DNA of 64,000 nt from Saccharopolyspora elongata (GCF_004348985.1 NZ_SMKW01000030.1:49452-113451), one strand, 5' to 3'; shown: positions 40,190 through 48,961, counted from the first letter of the stretch. The notes: generated from the letters alone by a model not told the origin. Made by a program: numbers and translations.

Positions 40190-40936
40190 TCACATCTCGG
40201 CGCGTCGCCCGCCGTCCACCGTCCAGGCCGCGCCGGTGACGTAGGAAGCCTTGGGGGACAACAGGAATGCGGCGACCGCGGCCAGTTCCGCCGGGTCGCC
40301 GGACCGGCGCAGCGCCGCCGCCTGCTCGGCCTGCTCCTGGGCCTTCGGGTTCTGCGCGGCCAGCTCGCGGGCTCGTTCGGTCTCGAATCGGCCGGGCAGC
40401 AGCGCGTTGACCCGGACCCCGCGCGGCCCTACCTCGTTGGCGAGGTCCTTCACGAAGCCCTGCGTCGCGGGCCGGGCGACGTTCGAGCTGGCCAGCCCGG
40501 TCAGCGGCTCCGCGCCGGAGGTGGAGGTCAGGACCACGATCGAACCGCCGTCGCCGAGTTCGGCGGCGACCTCGCGGGCGATCCGGATCGGGGCGATGGT
40601 GGCGATCTCCAGGCCGCGGCGCAGCGTGTCGTCGTCGAGCCCGCTGGGCAGCCCGGCGGGCGGGCCGCCGTGGCTGACGAACAGGCCGTCCAGCCGTCCG
40701 AACTGCTCCTGGGCGTAGTCGATCAGGTGGCGCGGAGCGGCGGGGTCGGTGAGGTCGGCGGCGAGCCCGCGAGCGCGGTCGCCGAGCGCCTCGACTGCGG
40801 CAGCGGTGTTGTCCTCGGACGAGGACGACACGACGACGTCGGCGCCCTCGTCGACGAGCGCGCGGGCGGTGGCGAAGCCGAGCCCCTTGCTGGCGCCGGT
40901 GACGAGGAAGCAGCGGCCGGAGAGATCGAGATCCAT
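40190..40936 (-). CDS. Short-chain dehydrogenase/reductase lacking the usual catalytic Tyr, 248 aa
   Basis: The NAD(P)-binding loop is TGASKGLGFATA at residues ~13-24, with LFVSHGGPPAG at the NAG position and a typical C-terminus SYVTGAAWTVDGG. Where most SDRs carry Y-x-x-x-K, the sequence reads LASSNVARPATQGFVKDLA, so Tyr and Lys are replaced, as in a known divergent SDR branch. It may bind rather than reduce, or use another mechanism. TAGGGT ends 7 nt upstream of the ATG, suggesting a leaderless mRNA. Divergent from the GST-like gene. Confidence 0.88.
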   Translation of the reverse strand: MDLDLSGRCFLVTGASKGLGFATARALVDEGADVVVSSSSEDNTAAAVEALGDRARGLAADLTDPAAPRHLIDYAQEQFGRLDGLFVSHGGPPAGLPSGLDDDTLRRGLEIATIAPIRIAREVAAELGDGGSIVVLTSTSGAEPLTGLASSNVARPATQGFVKDLANEVGPRGVRVNALLPGRFETERARELAAQNPKAQEQAEQAAALRRSGDPAELAAVAAFLLSPKASYVTGAAWTVDGGRRAEM

Positions 40937-41067
40937 GCCCGGAACCCTAATCCGCGCCGGCGGAACCCGAAATCTTCCATCATCCGGAACCCCGCCGGGC
41001 ATGTCCACTTGCTGGGAAACCCGGTTTCAACCCGAATCGTGGTCCTCGCCGGGCCTAAGGTGGGTGC

Positions 41068-42045
41068 ATGGCCGAAGCGCAGTTCGCGGCGGAAACCTCG
41101 ACTCGGGGCGAGTGGGTGCGGCAGGCGAACCGGTTCACCGAGCGGATCACCGCGGACGGCTCGTCCCGGTGGCCGGTGGAGCCGGGCCGGTACCGGCTGG
41201 TGGTGAGCCTGGCGTGCCCGTGGGCGCACCGGTCGGTGATCGTGCGCCGCCTGCTCGGGCTGGAGGACGTGCTGTCGCTGGGGATCGTCGACCCGATCCG
41301 CGACGAGCGCGGCTGGCGCTTCACCCTCGATCCGGGGGAGAAGGACCCGGCGACCGGGATCGCCTTCCTCTCCGAGGCGTACCTGACGGCCGATCCCGAG
41401 TTCGCCGGCCGCTGCACGGTCCCTGCGGTCCTGGACGTCGCGGAGCGCGAGGTGGTCACCAACGACTACCCGCAGCTGACGCTCGACCTGTCCACGGAAT
41501 GGACCGCGCACCACCGAGAAGGCGCGCCGCAGCTGTACCCGGAGCACCTGCGCGCGGAGATCGACGAGGTCAACGCGGTGGTCTACGCCGACGTGAACAA
41601 CGGCGTCTACCGCTGCGGCTTCGCCACCTCGCAGCAGGCTTACGAGCAGGCCTTCGAGCGGCTTTTCGCGCGCCTGGACTGGCTTTCCGAGCGCCTGGCG
41701 GATCGCCGCTACCTGGTCGGCGACGCGATCAGCGAGGCCGACGTCCGGCTGTTCACCACGCTGGTGCGCTTCGACGCCGTCTACCACGGGCATTTCAAGT
41801 GCAACCGCCAGAAGCTCGCCGAGATGCCGGTCCTGTGGGCGTACGCCCGGGATCTGTTCCAGACGCCGGGCTTCGGCGACACGGTCGACTTCGACCACAT
41901 CAAGCGCCACTACTACGCGACGCACCACCAGATCAACCCGACCGGCATCGTCCCGGCGGGCCCGGACCTGTCCGGCTGGGACACGCCGCACGGCCGGGAA
42001 GCCTTGGGCGGCAAGCCCTTCGGCACCGGCACTCCGCCCGCCTAG
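41068..42045 (+). CDS. Glutathionyl-hydroquinone reductase-like (ECM4/YqjG) protein, 325 aa
   Basis: The active-site Cys motif is SLACPWAHRSVIVRRLLGLE (Cys ~51), as in Xi-class glutathione transferases, followed by FAGRCTVPAVLD, NDYPQLTLDL and the all-alpha domain with RYLVGDAISEADVRLFTTLV and HYYATHHQINPTGIVPAGP. These enzymes reduce glutathionyl- or mycothiol-conjugated quinones; actinomycetes make mycothiol, so that may be the true thiol. TAAGGT lies 6 nt upstream of the ATG, indicating a leaderless start. Ends at a strong hairpin. Confidence 0.93.
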   Translation: MAEAQFAAETSTRGEWVRQANRFTERITADGSSRWPVEPGRYRLVVSLACPWAHRSVIVRRLLGLEDVLSLGIVDPIRDERGWRFTLDPGEKDPATGIAFLSEAYLTADPEFAGRCTVPAVLDVAEREVVTNDYPQLTLDLSTEWTAHHREGAPQLYPEHLRAEIDEVNAVVYADVNNGVYRCGFATSQQAYEQAFERLFARLDWLSERLADRRYLVGDAISEADVRLFTTLVRFDAVYHGHFKCNRQKLAEMPVLWAYARDLFQTPGFGDTVDFDHIKRHYYATHHQINPTGIVPAGPDLSGWDTPHGREALGGKPFGTGTPPA

Positions 42046-42060
42046 AGCCGCAGGCGTGCA

Positions 42061-42082
42061 GGGGGCTGTGCGCACAGCCCCC
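42061..42082. terminator. 22-bp perfect palindrome between convergent genes
   Basis: GGGGGCTGTGCGCACAGCCC plus CC (42061-42082) is fully self-complementary and extended by GTGC / GCAC. It lies between the stops of the GST-like and NmrA-like genes. Confidence 0.8.
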
Positions 42083-42094
42083 CGCACGCGCGGG

Positions 42095-42979
42095 TCAGAG
42101 CAAGGGCCGGAGGTGCGCGTGGGCCCAGGCGGCGAGAGCGGTCGGCGTCGTGGTGAGGATGCTGCGCTCGTCCTCGGGGACGAAGTTCTCGCGCAGCCCG
42201 GTCGACATGCCGACGATGCCCTCGACCTGTCCGTTGCTCAAACCGGCCGATCGCAGCGAGGCGCGGAACTCGTCATCGGAGATCCGCTCGGCGCGCACCT
42301 CGCGCCCCACTGCGTTGCTCAGGATTTCGGCCACCCGCCGGAAGGTCAGGTTTTCGGGGCCGTGCACGGCCTGCACGTGGCGTCCCGACCAACCGTCCGA
42401 GAGGAGTCGCGCGGCCACGACTTCGCCGATGTCGCGGGGATCGACCCAGGACATCGAGAAGTCCAGGGGCCACGGGGTGCGGAGCACGCCCTCGCGCAGG
42501 CCATCGAGCTCCATGAGCAGGTTGGTGAAGAAGTACCCGCAGCGCAGGTGCAGCACGTCGGCGCCGGTGGCATCCAGCTGTTCCTCGGTCCGGGCCAGGC
42601 CATCGATCTCTCCGGCTCCGTGGCGCTTCTCCGCGCCGACGCTGCTGAGGAACACGGTGCGAGCGATGCCGTTCTCCCGCACCGCGCGCGCCGCGTTGGA
42701 GCCCATGCGGGCGTAGCCGGCGGCCGGGTCGTCGTCCGGCGTGGGCGGGTCCACCCAGAAGAGGCGGTCAGCGCCCTCCGTCGCGCGGAGGACGAAGTCG
42801 GCATCCCCCTGGTCGCCCTGCACGACGTCGACCCGGTCACGCGTCGCCGCGTCGAGCTTGGCGGGTTCGCGCATCAGCAACGTGGGGCGCACGCCCGCCT
42901 GCAGGAGCAGTCGCACGACTCGGGATCCCACGTGTCCGGTGGGTGTGGTGACGACGATCTTCTCGGGTTCATGTGCCAT
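42095..42979 (-). CDS. NmrA-like NAD(P)-binding protein, 294 aa
   Basis: An atypical SDR/NmrA fold: IVVTTPTGHVGSRVVRLLLQ (Gly-rich loop ~7-26), LMREPAKLD, VVQGDQGDADFV, and LFWVDPPTPDD, typical of the redox-sensing or NAD(P)H:quinone QOR2-like group. It lacks a full catalytic triad, so a sensor or reductase role are both open. It is divergent from a WYL regulator gene, with 64 bp between starts, so that regulator may control it. Confidence 0.9.
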   Translation of the reverse strand: MAHEPEKIVVTTPTGHVGSRVVRLLLQAGVRPTLLMREPAKLDAATRDRVDVVQGDQGDADFVLRATEGADRLFWVDPPTPDDDPAAGYARMGSNAARAVRENGIARTVFLSSVGAEKRHGAGEIDGLARTEEQLDATGADVLHLRCGYFFTNLLMELDGLREGVLRTPWPLDFSMSWVDPRDIGEVVAARLLSDGWSGRHVQAVHGPENLTFRRVAEILSNAVGREVRAERISDDEFRASLRSAGLSNGQVEGIVGMSTGLRENFVPEDERSILTTTPTALAAWAHAHLRPLL

Positions 42980-43043
42980 ACCCGGGACGCTACGGTCGGT
43001 TGTGGTCGAATCCTGGCCACAATTCCGGTTAGGTTCGAGTGCG

Positions 43044-43997
43044 ATGACGGATCCGAGCACACGGCTGTTGGAGTTGCTCTCGCTGCTGCAAAGCGGCCGG
43101 AGCTGGCCCGGGGCTGAGCTGGCCGCGAGGCTGGGCGCATCACCGCGCACCCTGCGGCGCGACCTCGACCGCCTGCGCGAGCTCGGCTACCCGGTCTCCT
43201 CGACGCGCGGACCGGGCGGGAACTACCAGCTCGTCGCAGGTCGGGCCATGCCGCCGCTGCTGCTCACCGACGACGAGGCGGTAGCCACCGTCGTCGGCTT
43301 GCGGATTGCCGCGCTCACCCAGATGGGCGGGGCCGGGGATGCTGCCGAAGGTGCCCTGCGCAAGCTCGAACGCGTCGTGCCGACCCGGCTGCGCGCCCGG
43401 ATACAGGCGCTCACCTCGGCAACCGAGACGACCTCCCGCGCTACCCAGGCACTGGATCTGCGAACCGTGCAGCTGCTCGCGACCGCAGCGCACATGCACC
43501 AGGACGTGCGCTTCGAATACACCAGCCGCAGCGGGAAGCACACCGAACCCCGCGTGGAGCCCTACCGCCAGGTGCTGTTCGACCGCCGCTGGTACCTGCT
43601 GGGCTGGGATCGCGACCGCACCGACTGGCGCACCTACCGCATCGACCGGATCGGCGAGCTCAGCGTTCCGGGCACCACCTTCGCGCCCCGCGAGCTGCCC
43701 GCCGACGATCCGGTGAGCTTCGTCCAGGACAGCGCCCGGTTCCCCCGCGGCCGGCGCGGCGTGGTGCGCTTCGCGGCGCCGGTCTCGGTGGTCTCCGATC
43801 GGCTGATCGCCGAAGCCGGGTCGCTCGAAGCCATCGACGCCACCAGCTGCCGCTACGTCACCAGCGTCGAGTCGTGGGAGTGGTTGTCGGTCACCCTCGC
43901 CACGGTCGGCGTGCCCTACACCATCGAGTCCCCGCCCGAGCTCAACGGCTACTCGCGGGAGCTGGCGGATCGCATCGCCCGGGCCGCCGGCGGCTGA
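43044..43997 (+). CDS. HTH-WYL domain transcriptional regulator (YafY/DeoR-like), 317 aa
   Basis: Residues ~5-60 form a winged helix (AELAARLGASPRTLRRDLDR, then LRELGYPV and GPGGNYQL). A WYL domain lies at ~145-235, with VRFEYTSRSGKHTEPRVEPY and RRWYLLGWDRDRTDWRTYRI, the conserved ligand pocket residues. A WCX-type C-terminal extension ends it. Such proteins repress or activate a neighbouring gene on binding a nucleic acid or small ligand; the divergent NmrA-like gene is the natural target. TAGGTT lies 8 nt upstream of the ATG. Confidence 0.93.
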   Translation: MTDPSTRLLELLSLLQSGRSWPGAELAARLGASPRTLRRDLDRLRELGYPVSSTRGPGGNYQLVAGRAMPPLLLTDDEAVATVVGLRIAALTQMGGAGDAAEGALRKLERVVPTRLRARIQALTSATETTSRATQALDLRTVQLLATAAHMHQDVRFEYTSRSGKHTEPRVEPYRQVLFDRRWYLLGWDRDRTDWRTYRIDRIGELSVPGTTFAPRELPADDPVSFVQDSARFPRGRRGVVRFAAPVSVVSDRLIAEAGSLEAIDATSCRYVTSVESWEWLSVTLATVGVPYTIESPPELNGYSRELADRIARAAGG

Positions 43998-43998
43998 T

Positions 43999-44030
43999 CC
44001 GGGGTGCGCGACCGACGCCGCGCACCCCGG
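43999..44030. terminator. Bidirectional terminator hairpin
   Basis: CCGGGGTGCGCG (43999-44010) pairs with CGCGCACCCCGG (44019-44030) over 8 nt. It sits between the convergent WYL and panB genes, 2 bp after the WYL stop. Confidence 0.85.
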
Positions 44031-44037
44031 CGCCACC

Positions 44038-44892
44038 TCAGTGGAAGGAGTGCTCCGCGGCCGGGAAGGCGTGGCCGCGGACTTCGTCCGCGAAGCGGCT
44101 GGCAGCGTCGGCCAGGATGCCGCCCACGTCGGCGTAGCGCTTCACGAACTTCGCCGTGCGGCCGGTGTTCATGCCCGACATGTCCGTCCAGACCAGCACC
44201 TGGGCGTCGCAGTCGGGCCCGGCCCCGATGCCGACCGTCGGGATGCGCAGCTCCCCGGTCACCCGCTTCGCCGCGTCCGCCGACACCATCTCCAGCACCA
44301 CGGAGAACGCGCCGGCATCCTGCACCGCGAGCGCGTCCGCGAGCAGCTCGTCGGCCTTGTCGCCGCGGCCCTGCACCCGGTAGCCGCCGAGGCCGTGCTC
44401 GCTCTGCGGCGTGAAGCCGATGTGGGCCATCACCGGGATGCCCGCCGATACCAGCGCCTCGATCTGCGGGGCGTAGCGGCGGCCGCCTTCGAGCTTGACC
44501 GCGTGCGCGCGGCCTTCCTTCATGAACCGCGTCGCGGTGGCCAGCGCCTGCTCCGGCGACGCCTGGTAGGAGCCGAACGGCAGGTCTGCCACCACCAGGG
44601 CCCGCTCCGCCGACCGGGTCACGGCGCGGACCAGCGGCAGCAGCTCGTCCACGGTCACCGGTAGCGACGACTCGTAGCCGTAGACGTTGTTGGCGGCCGA
44701 GTCGCCGACCAGCAGCACCGGGATGCCGGCCTGGTCGAAGATCCGCGCGGTGTACATGTCGTAGGAGGTGAGCATCGGCCAGGGCTCGCCGCGCTCCTTC
44801 AGCTGCTGGAGGTGGTGGATGCGCACGCGCCGCTTGGCCGGCGTCGATCCGTACGGCGCCGCTGTCTCACCCTGGTTCTGGGCAGCAGTCAT
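44038..44892 (-). CDS. panB: 3-methyl-2-oxobutanoate hydroxymethyltransferase PanB, 284 aa
   Basis: PanB makes ketopantoate from 2-oxoisovalerate and methylene-tetrahydrofolate, the first step to pantothenate and CoA. Conserved segments are [34 protein letters not shown] (metal Asp), [38 protein letters not shown] and [20 protein letters not shown]. An N-terminal extension of ~20 residues is usual in actinomycetes. ATG at 44892 has GGACGG about 6 nt upstream. It lies alone, convergent with the WYL gene. Confidence 0.97.
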   Translation of the reverse strand: MTAAQNQGETAAPYGSTPAKRRVRIHHLQQLKERGEPWPMLTSYDMYTARIFDQAGIPVLLVGDSAANNVYGYESSLPVTVDELLPLVRAVTRSAERALVVADLPFGSYQASPEQALATATRFMKEGRAHAVKLEGGRRYAPQIEALVSAGIPVMAHIGFTPQSEHGLGGYRVQGRGDKADELLADALAVQDAGAFSVVLEMVSADAAKRVTGELRIPTVGIGAGPDCDAQVLVWTDMSGMNTGRTAKFVKRYADVGGILADAASRFADEVRGHAFPAAEHSFH

Positions 44893-45014
44893 CGTTGACC
44901 GTCCTTTTCCTCGAGGCCCGCATCGCGGGTCCCCGGGTAGTTGCGGATGGTTGCGGGGGAAAGCGTCGCACGTGCTCAACCCCGCCGACACATCCCGAGG
45001 GCCAACATCACAGT

Positions 45015-45815
45015 TCAGCCGATCCAGGGCTCCGCGATGCGCGCGTAGGTGCCGTCGCGCAGCGCGAGGTTGAGCCACTGGTCCACGTACTGCTGGAACA
45101 CGACGTCGCCCTTCGGCAGCAGGTACGCCTTCTCGCTGAAGGTGAACGGCTGGTCGGGGTGCACCGAGCACAGCTCCGGGTGCTGCCTGGCCTGCCACTT
45201 GGTCTCGGCGGCGTCGGTCATCATCAGGTCGGCCTTGCCGTCGAGGATCTGCTGGAAGATCGTGTTGTTGTCCGGGTGCTCGACGATGGTGGCCTGCTTG
45301 AGGTTCTGCTTGGCGAACTGCTCGTTGGTGCCGCCGGGGTTGACGACGGCGCGGACGCCGGGCTGGTCGATCTGCTGCAGCGTCTGGAACCGCGCGACGT
45401 TCTCGCAGCGGGTGATCGGCGTCTTGCCGTCGACCACGTAGGCGGTGCTGAAGAAGGCCTGCTTCGCGCGGTCCAAGGTGATCGACACACCGCCGACGGC
45501 GATGTCGCACTGCGCGTTGAAGTCGGCGACCAGCGTCTTCCAGGTGGTGGGCACGATCGTCGCCTTGATGCCGAGCCTGCCCGCGAGGTCGTGCGCCATG
45601 TCGATGTCGATGCCGCTCCAGGCGCCCGCGGCGTCCCGGTAGGTAAACGGCCGGTAGTCCCCGGTGCTGCACACCCGCAGCTCACCGCGCTGGACGACGT
45701 CGTCCAGCCGGCTCGCCGCGGGCTTCGCCGGCTCGACCGGCGTCGCGGAGCACGCCGTGCTCAGGGCGACGACGGCCGCCGCGGCCAACCCGGAACCGAA
45801 CTTCTTCCACTGCAT
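45015..45815 (-). CDS. Exported PheC-like cyclohexadienyl dehydratase (binding-protein fold lipoprotein), 266 aa
   Basis: A signal peptide with lipobox LSTAC (Cys ~22) precedes a periplasmic binding-protein fold of ~240 residues. The body is strikingly like Pseudomonas PheC, which turns prephenate into phenylpyruvate and arogenate into phenylalanine: [75 protein letters not shown] and TDAAE, the last holding the acidic residue linked to catalysis in that family. An ordinary amino-acid-binding protein is the alternative, but no permease genes lie nearby. ATG 45815 with AAAGGCGGG upstream. Confidence 0.82.
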   Translation of the reverse strand: MQWKKFGSGLAAAAVVALSTACSATPVEPAKPAASRLDDVVQRGELRVCSTGDYRPFTYRDAAGAWSGIDIDMAHDLAGRLGIKATIVPTTWKTLVADFNAQCDIAVGGVSITLDRAKQAFFSTAYVVDGKTPITRCENVARFQTLQQIDQPGVRAVVNPGGTNEQFAKQNLKQATIVEHPDNNTIFQQILDGKADLMMTDAAETKWQARQHPELCSVHPDQPFTFSEKAYLLPKGDVVFQQYVDQWLNLALRDGTYARIAEPWIG

Positions 45816-45939
45816 GACGCCCGCCTTTCGATCTTCGCGGAACATGCATAACCGCTCGGACCCGGGAAGGCCAGAGCGATGAGTTCCGCGGCACCGCGAG
45901 GTCTGCACCTCCAGGAGCGGTTCGCGAGAGGAGCACACG

Positions 45940-46209
45940 ATGGACGAGCAGTTCACCGCGACGCTGCAGAAGAGCCCGAACCGGGGCGGCTGGACCTACG
46001 TGGTCTGGCCGCGGTCGGCCGAGTACTTCGGCACCCGCGGCCTCGTGAAGGTCCGGGGCACGATCGACGGCCGGCCGTTCCGGAGCTCGTTCATGGCGCT
46101 GGGCGACGGCACGCACAAGCTTCCGGTGAAGGCCGACGTCCGCAAGGCGATCGGCAAGGAGGCCGGCGCCGAGGTGACCGTCCGCCTGCTGGAGCGGATC
46201 TTCGACTGA
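45940..46209 (+). CDS. DUF1905 domain protein, 89 aa
   Basis: The whole protein is one DUF1905 module: [40 protein letters not shown], and [20 protein letters not shown]. These small beta-barrel proteins are common in actinomycetes; no reaction is established. ATG at 45940 has GAGAGGAG about 6 nt upstream. Divergent from the PheC-like gene. Confidence 0.88.
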   Translation: MDEQFTATLQKSPNRGGWTYVVWPRSAEYFGTRGLVKVRGTIDGRPFRSSFMALGDGTHKLPVKADVRKAIGKEAGAEVTVRLLERIFD

Positions 46210-46252
46210 GGCCGGTCGACAAACCGCATCCCGGCTCGCGCGTCACACGGAC

Positions 46253-46609
46253 GTGACCGCAATGGAGCAGAGGGAACCGGTGGAGATCAAGTCGGCCTGG
46301 GCGTGGGCGGGGTTCGCGGCGCTCGGGGCGTTGCCGGCGGCGATCGTGACGACCTGGTACGGCCTCCACGCCGTCGGCAGCTTGTGGAAGAAGTGCGACC
46401 TCGTGGACGCCAGCGGTGGGGTGGTGATCACCTTCGTGGTGCTGCCGGTGGCGCTACTGCTGCACGTGGCGCTGGGACTGGTGATCCCGGTCGGCGTGGT
46501 GATCGGGTTGGCGGCGACGGTGCTCGCACCGGTCGTGGTCATGGGCGTTGCGAAGGCCCAGATCCCGCCCGGCTACCCGACGACCTGCAGCGAACTCGGC
46601 AACGGCTGA
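46253..46609 (+). CDS. Small membrane protein of unknown function, 118 aa
   Basis: Two or three hydrophobic helices are seen: ~18-38 (AWAGFAALGALPAAIVTTWY), ~55-80 (GVVITFVVLPVALLLHVALG) and ~80-100 (VIPVGVVIGLAATVLAPVVV). No family recognised. GTG at 46253 is used; an ATG at 46262 is as likely. It follows DUF1905 by 43 bp and could share its transcript. Confidence 0.6.
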   Translation: MTAMEQREPVEIKSAWAWAGFAALGALPAAIVTTWYGLHAVGSLWKKCDLVDASGGVVITFVVLPVALLLHVALGLVIPVGVVIGLAATVLAPVVVMGVAKAQIPPGYPTTCSELGNG

Positions 46610-46762
46610 TGGTCCCACTTCCGGCAATAACGGGAAAAACAACGATGCAACCAAACGACCTTCCGGGCGTCTAATGACCGGGAGCGCGTGGGAGCGCGGG
46701 AGGGAGGCAACTGGGGGTGCCTCCCTCCCGCCGGCCGAGCTCCTCGAGGGGATACTGCCCCG

Positions 46763-47212
46763 ATGACTGCCTTCTACCACGTGTGCTTCGTCGTGCCCGA
46801 CGTCGAGAAGGCGATGCGCGACTTCGAGTCGTCCGCGGGCGTCGAGTGGAACGAACCGCAGGCCGCCCGGCTCGGGGACTGGGACTACCGGATCGTCTTC
46901 ACCAAGGGCGGGGCGCCGTTCATCGAGCTGATCGAGGGCCCGCCGGGCAGCCCGTGGGACGCGTCCGCGGACGCCAGGTTCGACCACCTCGGCTACTGGA
47001 CGAGTTCGCTGGAGACCGGCGCGCGCCGGCTCGCCGGCCAGGGTCTGCCGGAGGAGTTCTCGGGTTGCCCGTACGGCAGGGCCTTCGCGTACCACCGGAT
47101 GGACTCGATCGGGGCTCGCATCGAACTCGTAGACGCATCCCGCCAGCCGCAGTTCCTGGAAACCTGGAACCCGGCCGGCGCCCCGATGCCCGCCATCGAC
47201 GAGCATCCCTGA
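46763..47212 (+). CDS. VOC family protein (methylmalonyl-CoA epimerase-like fold), 149 aa
   Basis: The N-terminus TAFYHVCFVVPDVEKAMRDF carries a metal-His (YH) typical of VOC enzymes of the epimerase/4-hydroxyphenylpyruvate dioxygenase kind; FIELIEGPPGSPWD gives the first metal Glu, FDHLGYW the second His, and ARIELVDAS the last Glu. So a full metal site is present, unlike many VOC proteins. The substrate is unknown. GATACT 6 nt before the ATG at 46763 suggests a leaderless start. Confidence 0.88.
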   Translation: MTAFYHVCFVVPDVEKAMRDFESSAGVEWNEPQAARLGDWDYRIVFTKGGAPFIELIEGPPGSPWDASADARFDHLGYWTSSLETGARRLAGQGLPEEFSGCPYGRAFAYHRMDSIGARIELVDASRQPQFLETWNPAGAPMPAIDEHP

Positions 47213-47229
47213 CGAGGTGAAGGCGCCCT

Positions 47230-47460
47230 TTGCGCCGGGCGCCTGAAGCAACGCGGGCGGCTGTGCTCTGGCCAGCGTGCCGGGACGGTTTCCGGCCCAT
47301 TGCGAACCGCCCGATGCCTGAGGCGGCTCCGCAGCGGAACAGCACTGCCGGACTGCTGCGGGACATCGGCGAAGGCTTTCGGTTCGTGTTCTCCCACCGA
47401 TCCTTCGTGCTGTCGCCTGCGACGGATCCAGTGTGGTGCTGTTCCAGTTCGGCCTGATGA
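47230..47460 (+). pseudogene. Remnant of an MFS exporter gene
   Basis: A 75-codon frame contains GLLRDIGEGFRFVFSHRSFV, which resembles the loop before transmembrane helix 7 in MFS_3/enterobactin-exporter-like proteins. The reading then shifts frame to VVLFQFGLM (47433-47459) and ends exactly where a dispersed palindrome starts. No other MFS helices are nearby, so this is a short fossil. The assignment rests on one motif and is tentative. Confidence 0.45.
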
Positions 47461-47464
47461 GTGC

Positions 47465-47508
47465 CCGTGAGTGCTTTTGGTTGCTATGGCAGCACAAAGT
47501 ACTCACGG
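47465..47508. repeat. GCTATAGC-centred dispersed palindrome, copy 3
   Basis: CCGTGAGT (47465-47472) and ACTCACGG (47501-47508) enclose GCTTTTGGTTGCTATGGCAG followed by CACAAAGT. It is the copy closest to the family consensus on its left half, and it truncates the MFS remnant. Confidence 0.8.
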
Positions 47509-47634
47509 CTCCCGGCCAGGCCGAACAATGATCCCGGGTGTTCGCCCGGTGTTCGGCGGTCGGTGGGCAGCGGATCTCGGCATGGTCATCTTCCCGTTCC
47601 AGGCTGGGTCGCCACCCATCCCGAGGAGCCCGTC

Positions 47635-48762
47635 ATGCGAATCGCCCGTGCAGGCGTGATCGCCGCTTCGCTGGCCGCCTGCGCCGGTCTGCTGGTGTCA
47701 GCCGCGAACGCCGCTGGCCCGTCGGGGCGCGAAGACCTGCGGATGAACCAGATCCAGGTCATCGGCACGCACAACAGCTACCACCGCGAGCTCTCCCGCG
47801 CCGAACAGCTCCACCAGTCCGCATCCGACAACCTCTGGTACTCCCACGCATCGCTGCCGGTGCAGTTCGAGCGCCAGTCGGTGCGGCACATCGAGCTCGA
47901 CCTGACGCCCGACAGCGACCGGGGCGGCCTCTACACCGCCCCGATCATCCGCCGCGACGCCGGGCTGGGGCCGCTCACCGACCCCGATCTGGCCGGGCCG
48001 GGGATCAAGGTCATGCACTGGGCCGACCACGACTACGCCACGTCCTGCTCGACGCTGGTCAACTGCCTGCGCCAGGCCCGCGGCTGGTCCGAGGCGCATC
48101 CCGGGCACGCCCCGATCCCGGTCCTGCTGGAGCTCAAGCAGACCGACCCGGCGATGGAGCAGCTCGGCGGCCCGGATTCCCCGCCGTGGGACGCCAAGCG
48201 GTTCGCCGACCTGGACGCGGAGATCCGCTCGGTGATCCCGGCCGACCAGATGATCACCCCGGACGACGTCCGCAAGCCGGGCCTCACGCTGGAGCAGTCG
48301 GTGCTGCGCTTCGGCTGGCCGAAGCTCGCCGAGGCCCGCGGCAAGTTCGTCTTCCTGATGGACAACAGCGATCCCCGGCAGCAGGCGCCGTACCTGGAGA
48401 ACCGGCCCAACCTCGAAGGCCGCGTGCTGTTCACCAATTCCGCGCCAGGCCGGCCAGACGCGGCATTCATCTCGCAGAACGACCCCACCGGCGCGAACGG
48501 CGCGCGGATCCGGGACCTGGTGAAGCGCGGGTACCTGGTGCGCACCCGCTCGGACGTGCCGCTGGCCGAAGCCACCACCGGCGATACCGCCCGCCTGGAA
48601 GCGGCGCTGGCCAGCGGAGCGCAGATCGTCAGCACGGACTTCCCGGCACCGGGCCTGGCCGCCCGCTACGGCTCCGACTACGTCGCCGAACTCGGCACCC
48701 CGGCGCGCTGCAACCCGGTGAACGCGCCCCGATCCTGCCGCTCCGACCAGCTGGAACGGTGA
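47635..48762 (+). CDS. Secreted Ca2+-dependent phosphoinositide phospholipase C-like protein, 375 aa
   Basis: A signal peptide (MRIARAGVIAASLAACAGLL, cleavage likely after AANA near residue 28) precedes a PLC-like TIM barrel. The catalytic motif is IQVIGTHNSYHRELS (His), then SVRHIELDLTPD (metal Glu/Asp) and KVMHWADHDYATSC (second His). LLELKQTDPAMEQL and QIVSTDFPAPG are further barrel strands. It would hydrolyse phosphodiesters such as phosphatidylinositol outside the cell. ATG at 47635 is preceded by GAGGAG about 8 nt upstream. Downstream is a tandem repeat array. Confidence 0.87.
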   Translation: MRIARAGVIAASLAACAGLLVSAANAAGPSGREDLRMNQIQVIGTHNSYHRELSRAEQLHQSASDNLWYSHASLPVQFERQSVRHIELDLTPDSDRGGLYTAPIIRRDAGLGPLTDPDLAGPGIKVMHWADHDYATSCSTLVNCLRQARGWSEAHPGHAPIPVLLELKQTDPAMEQLGGPDSPPWDAKRFADLDAEIRSVIPADQMITPDDVRKPGLTLEQSVLRFGWPKLAEARGKFVFLMDNSDPRQQAPYLENRPNLEGRVLFTNSAPGRPDAAFISQNDPTGANGARIRDLVKRGYLVRTRSDVPLAEATTGDTARLEAALASGAQIVSTDFPAPGLAARYGSDYVAELGTPARCNPVNAPRSCRSDQLER

Positions 48763-48798
48763 CCGAGCGAACGGCCCGTTCACGCCGCCAACCGCGAC

Positions 48799-48961
48799 GA
48801 ACGGTCCGTTCGCTCCGGGCTCTGATGTGTTCGGGTTGGGGTGAGCGGACTGTTCGCGCCGTCTATCGAGGTGAACGGTCCGTTCGCGCCGGGCTCCGAT
48901 GTGTTCGGGTTGAGGCGAACGGACCGTCCACGCCGTCTATGGAGGCAAACGGTCCGTTCGC
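48799..48961. repeat. 74-bp tandem repeat with GAACGGTCCGTTC palindromes
   Basis: Units start at 48799 and 48873, and a third begins at 48947; each opens with (G/A)AACGGTCCGTTCG and carries a second, partly inverted GAACGGACCGTC-like half about 45 bp on. The text between, with GATGTGTTCGGGTT and CGCCGTCTAT, is nearly identical. The third unit runs into the 3' end of the SWIM gene on the other strand, so its last residues (ERTDRLPP) come from the repeat. Confidence 0.85.

Noticed and set aside
45015..45815. A plain glutamate/arginine ABC binding protein
   Set aside because: No permease or ATPase genes are adjacent and the long PheC-specific motifs fit cyclohexadienyl dehydratase better, though binding-only function cannot be excluded.
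48763..48961. CRISPR array
   Set aside because: Units are 74-bp direct tandem copies with nearly identical interiors, not short repeats with unique spacers, and no cas genes are in the window.
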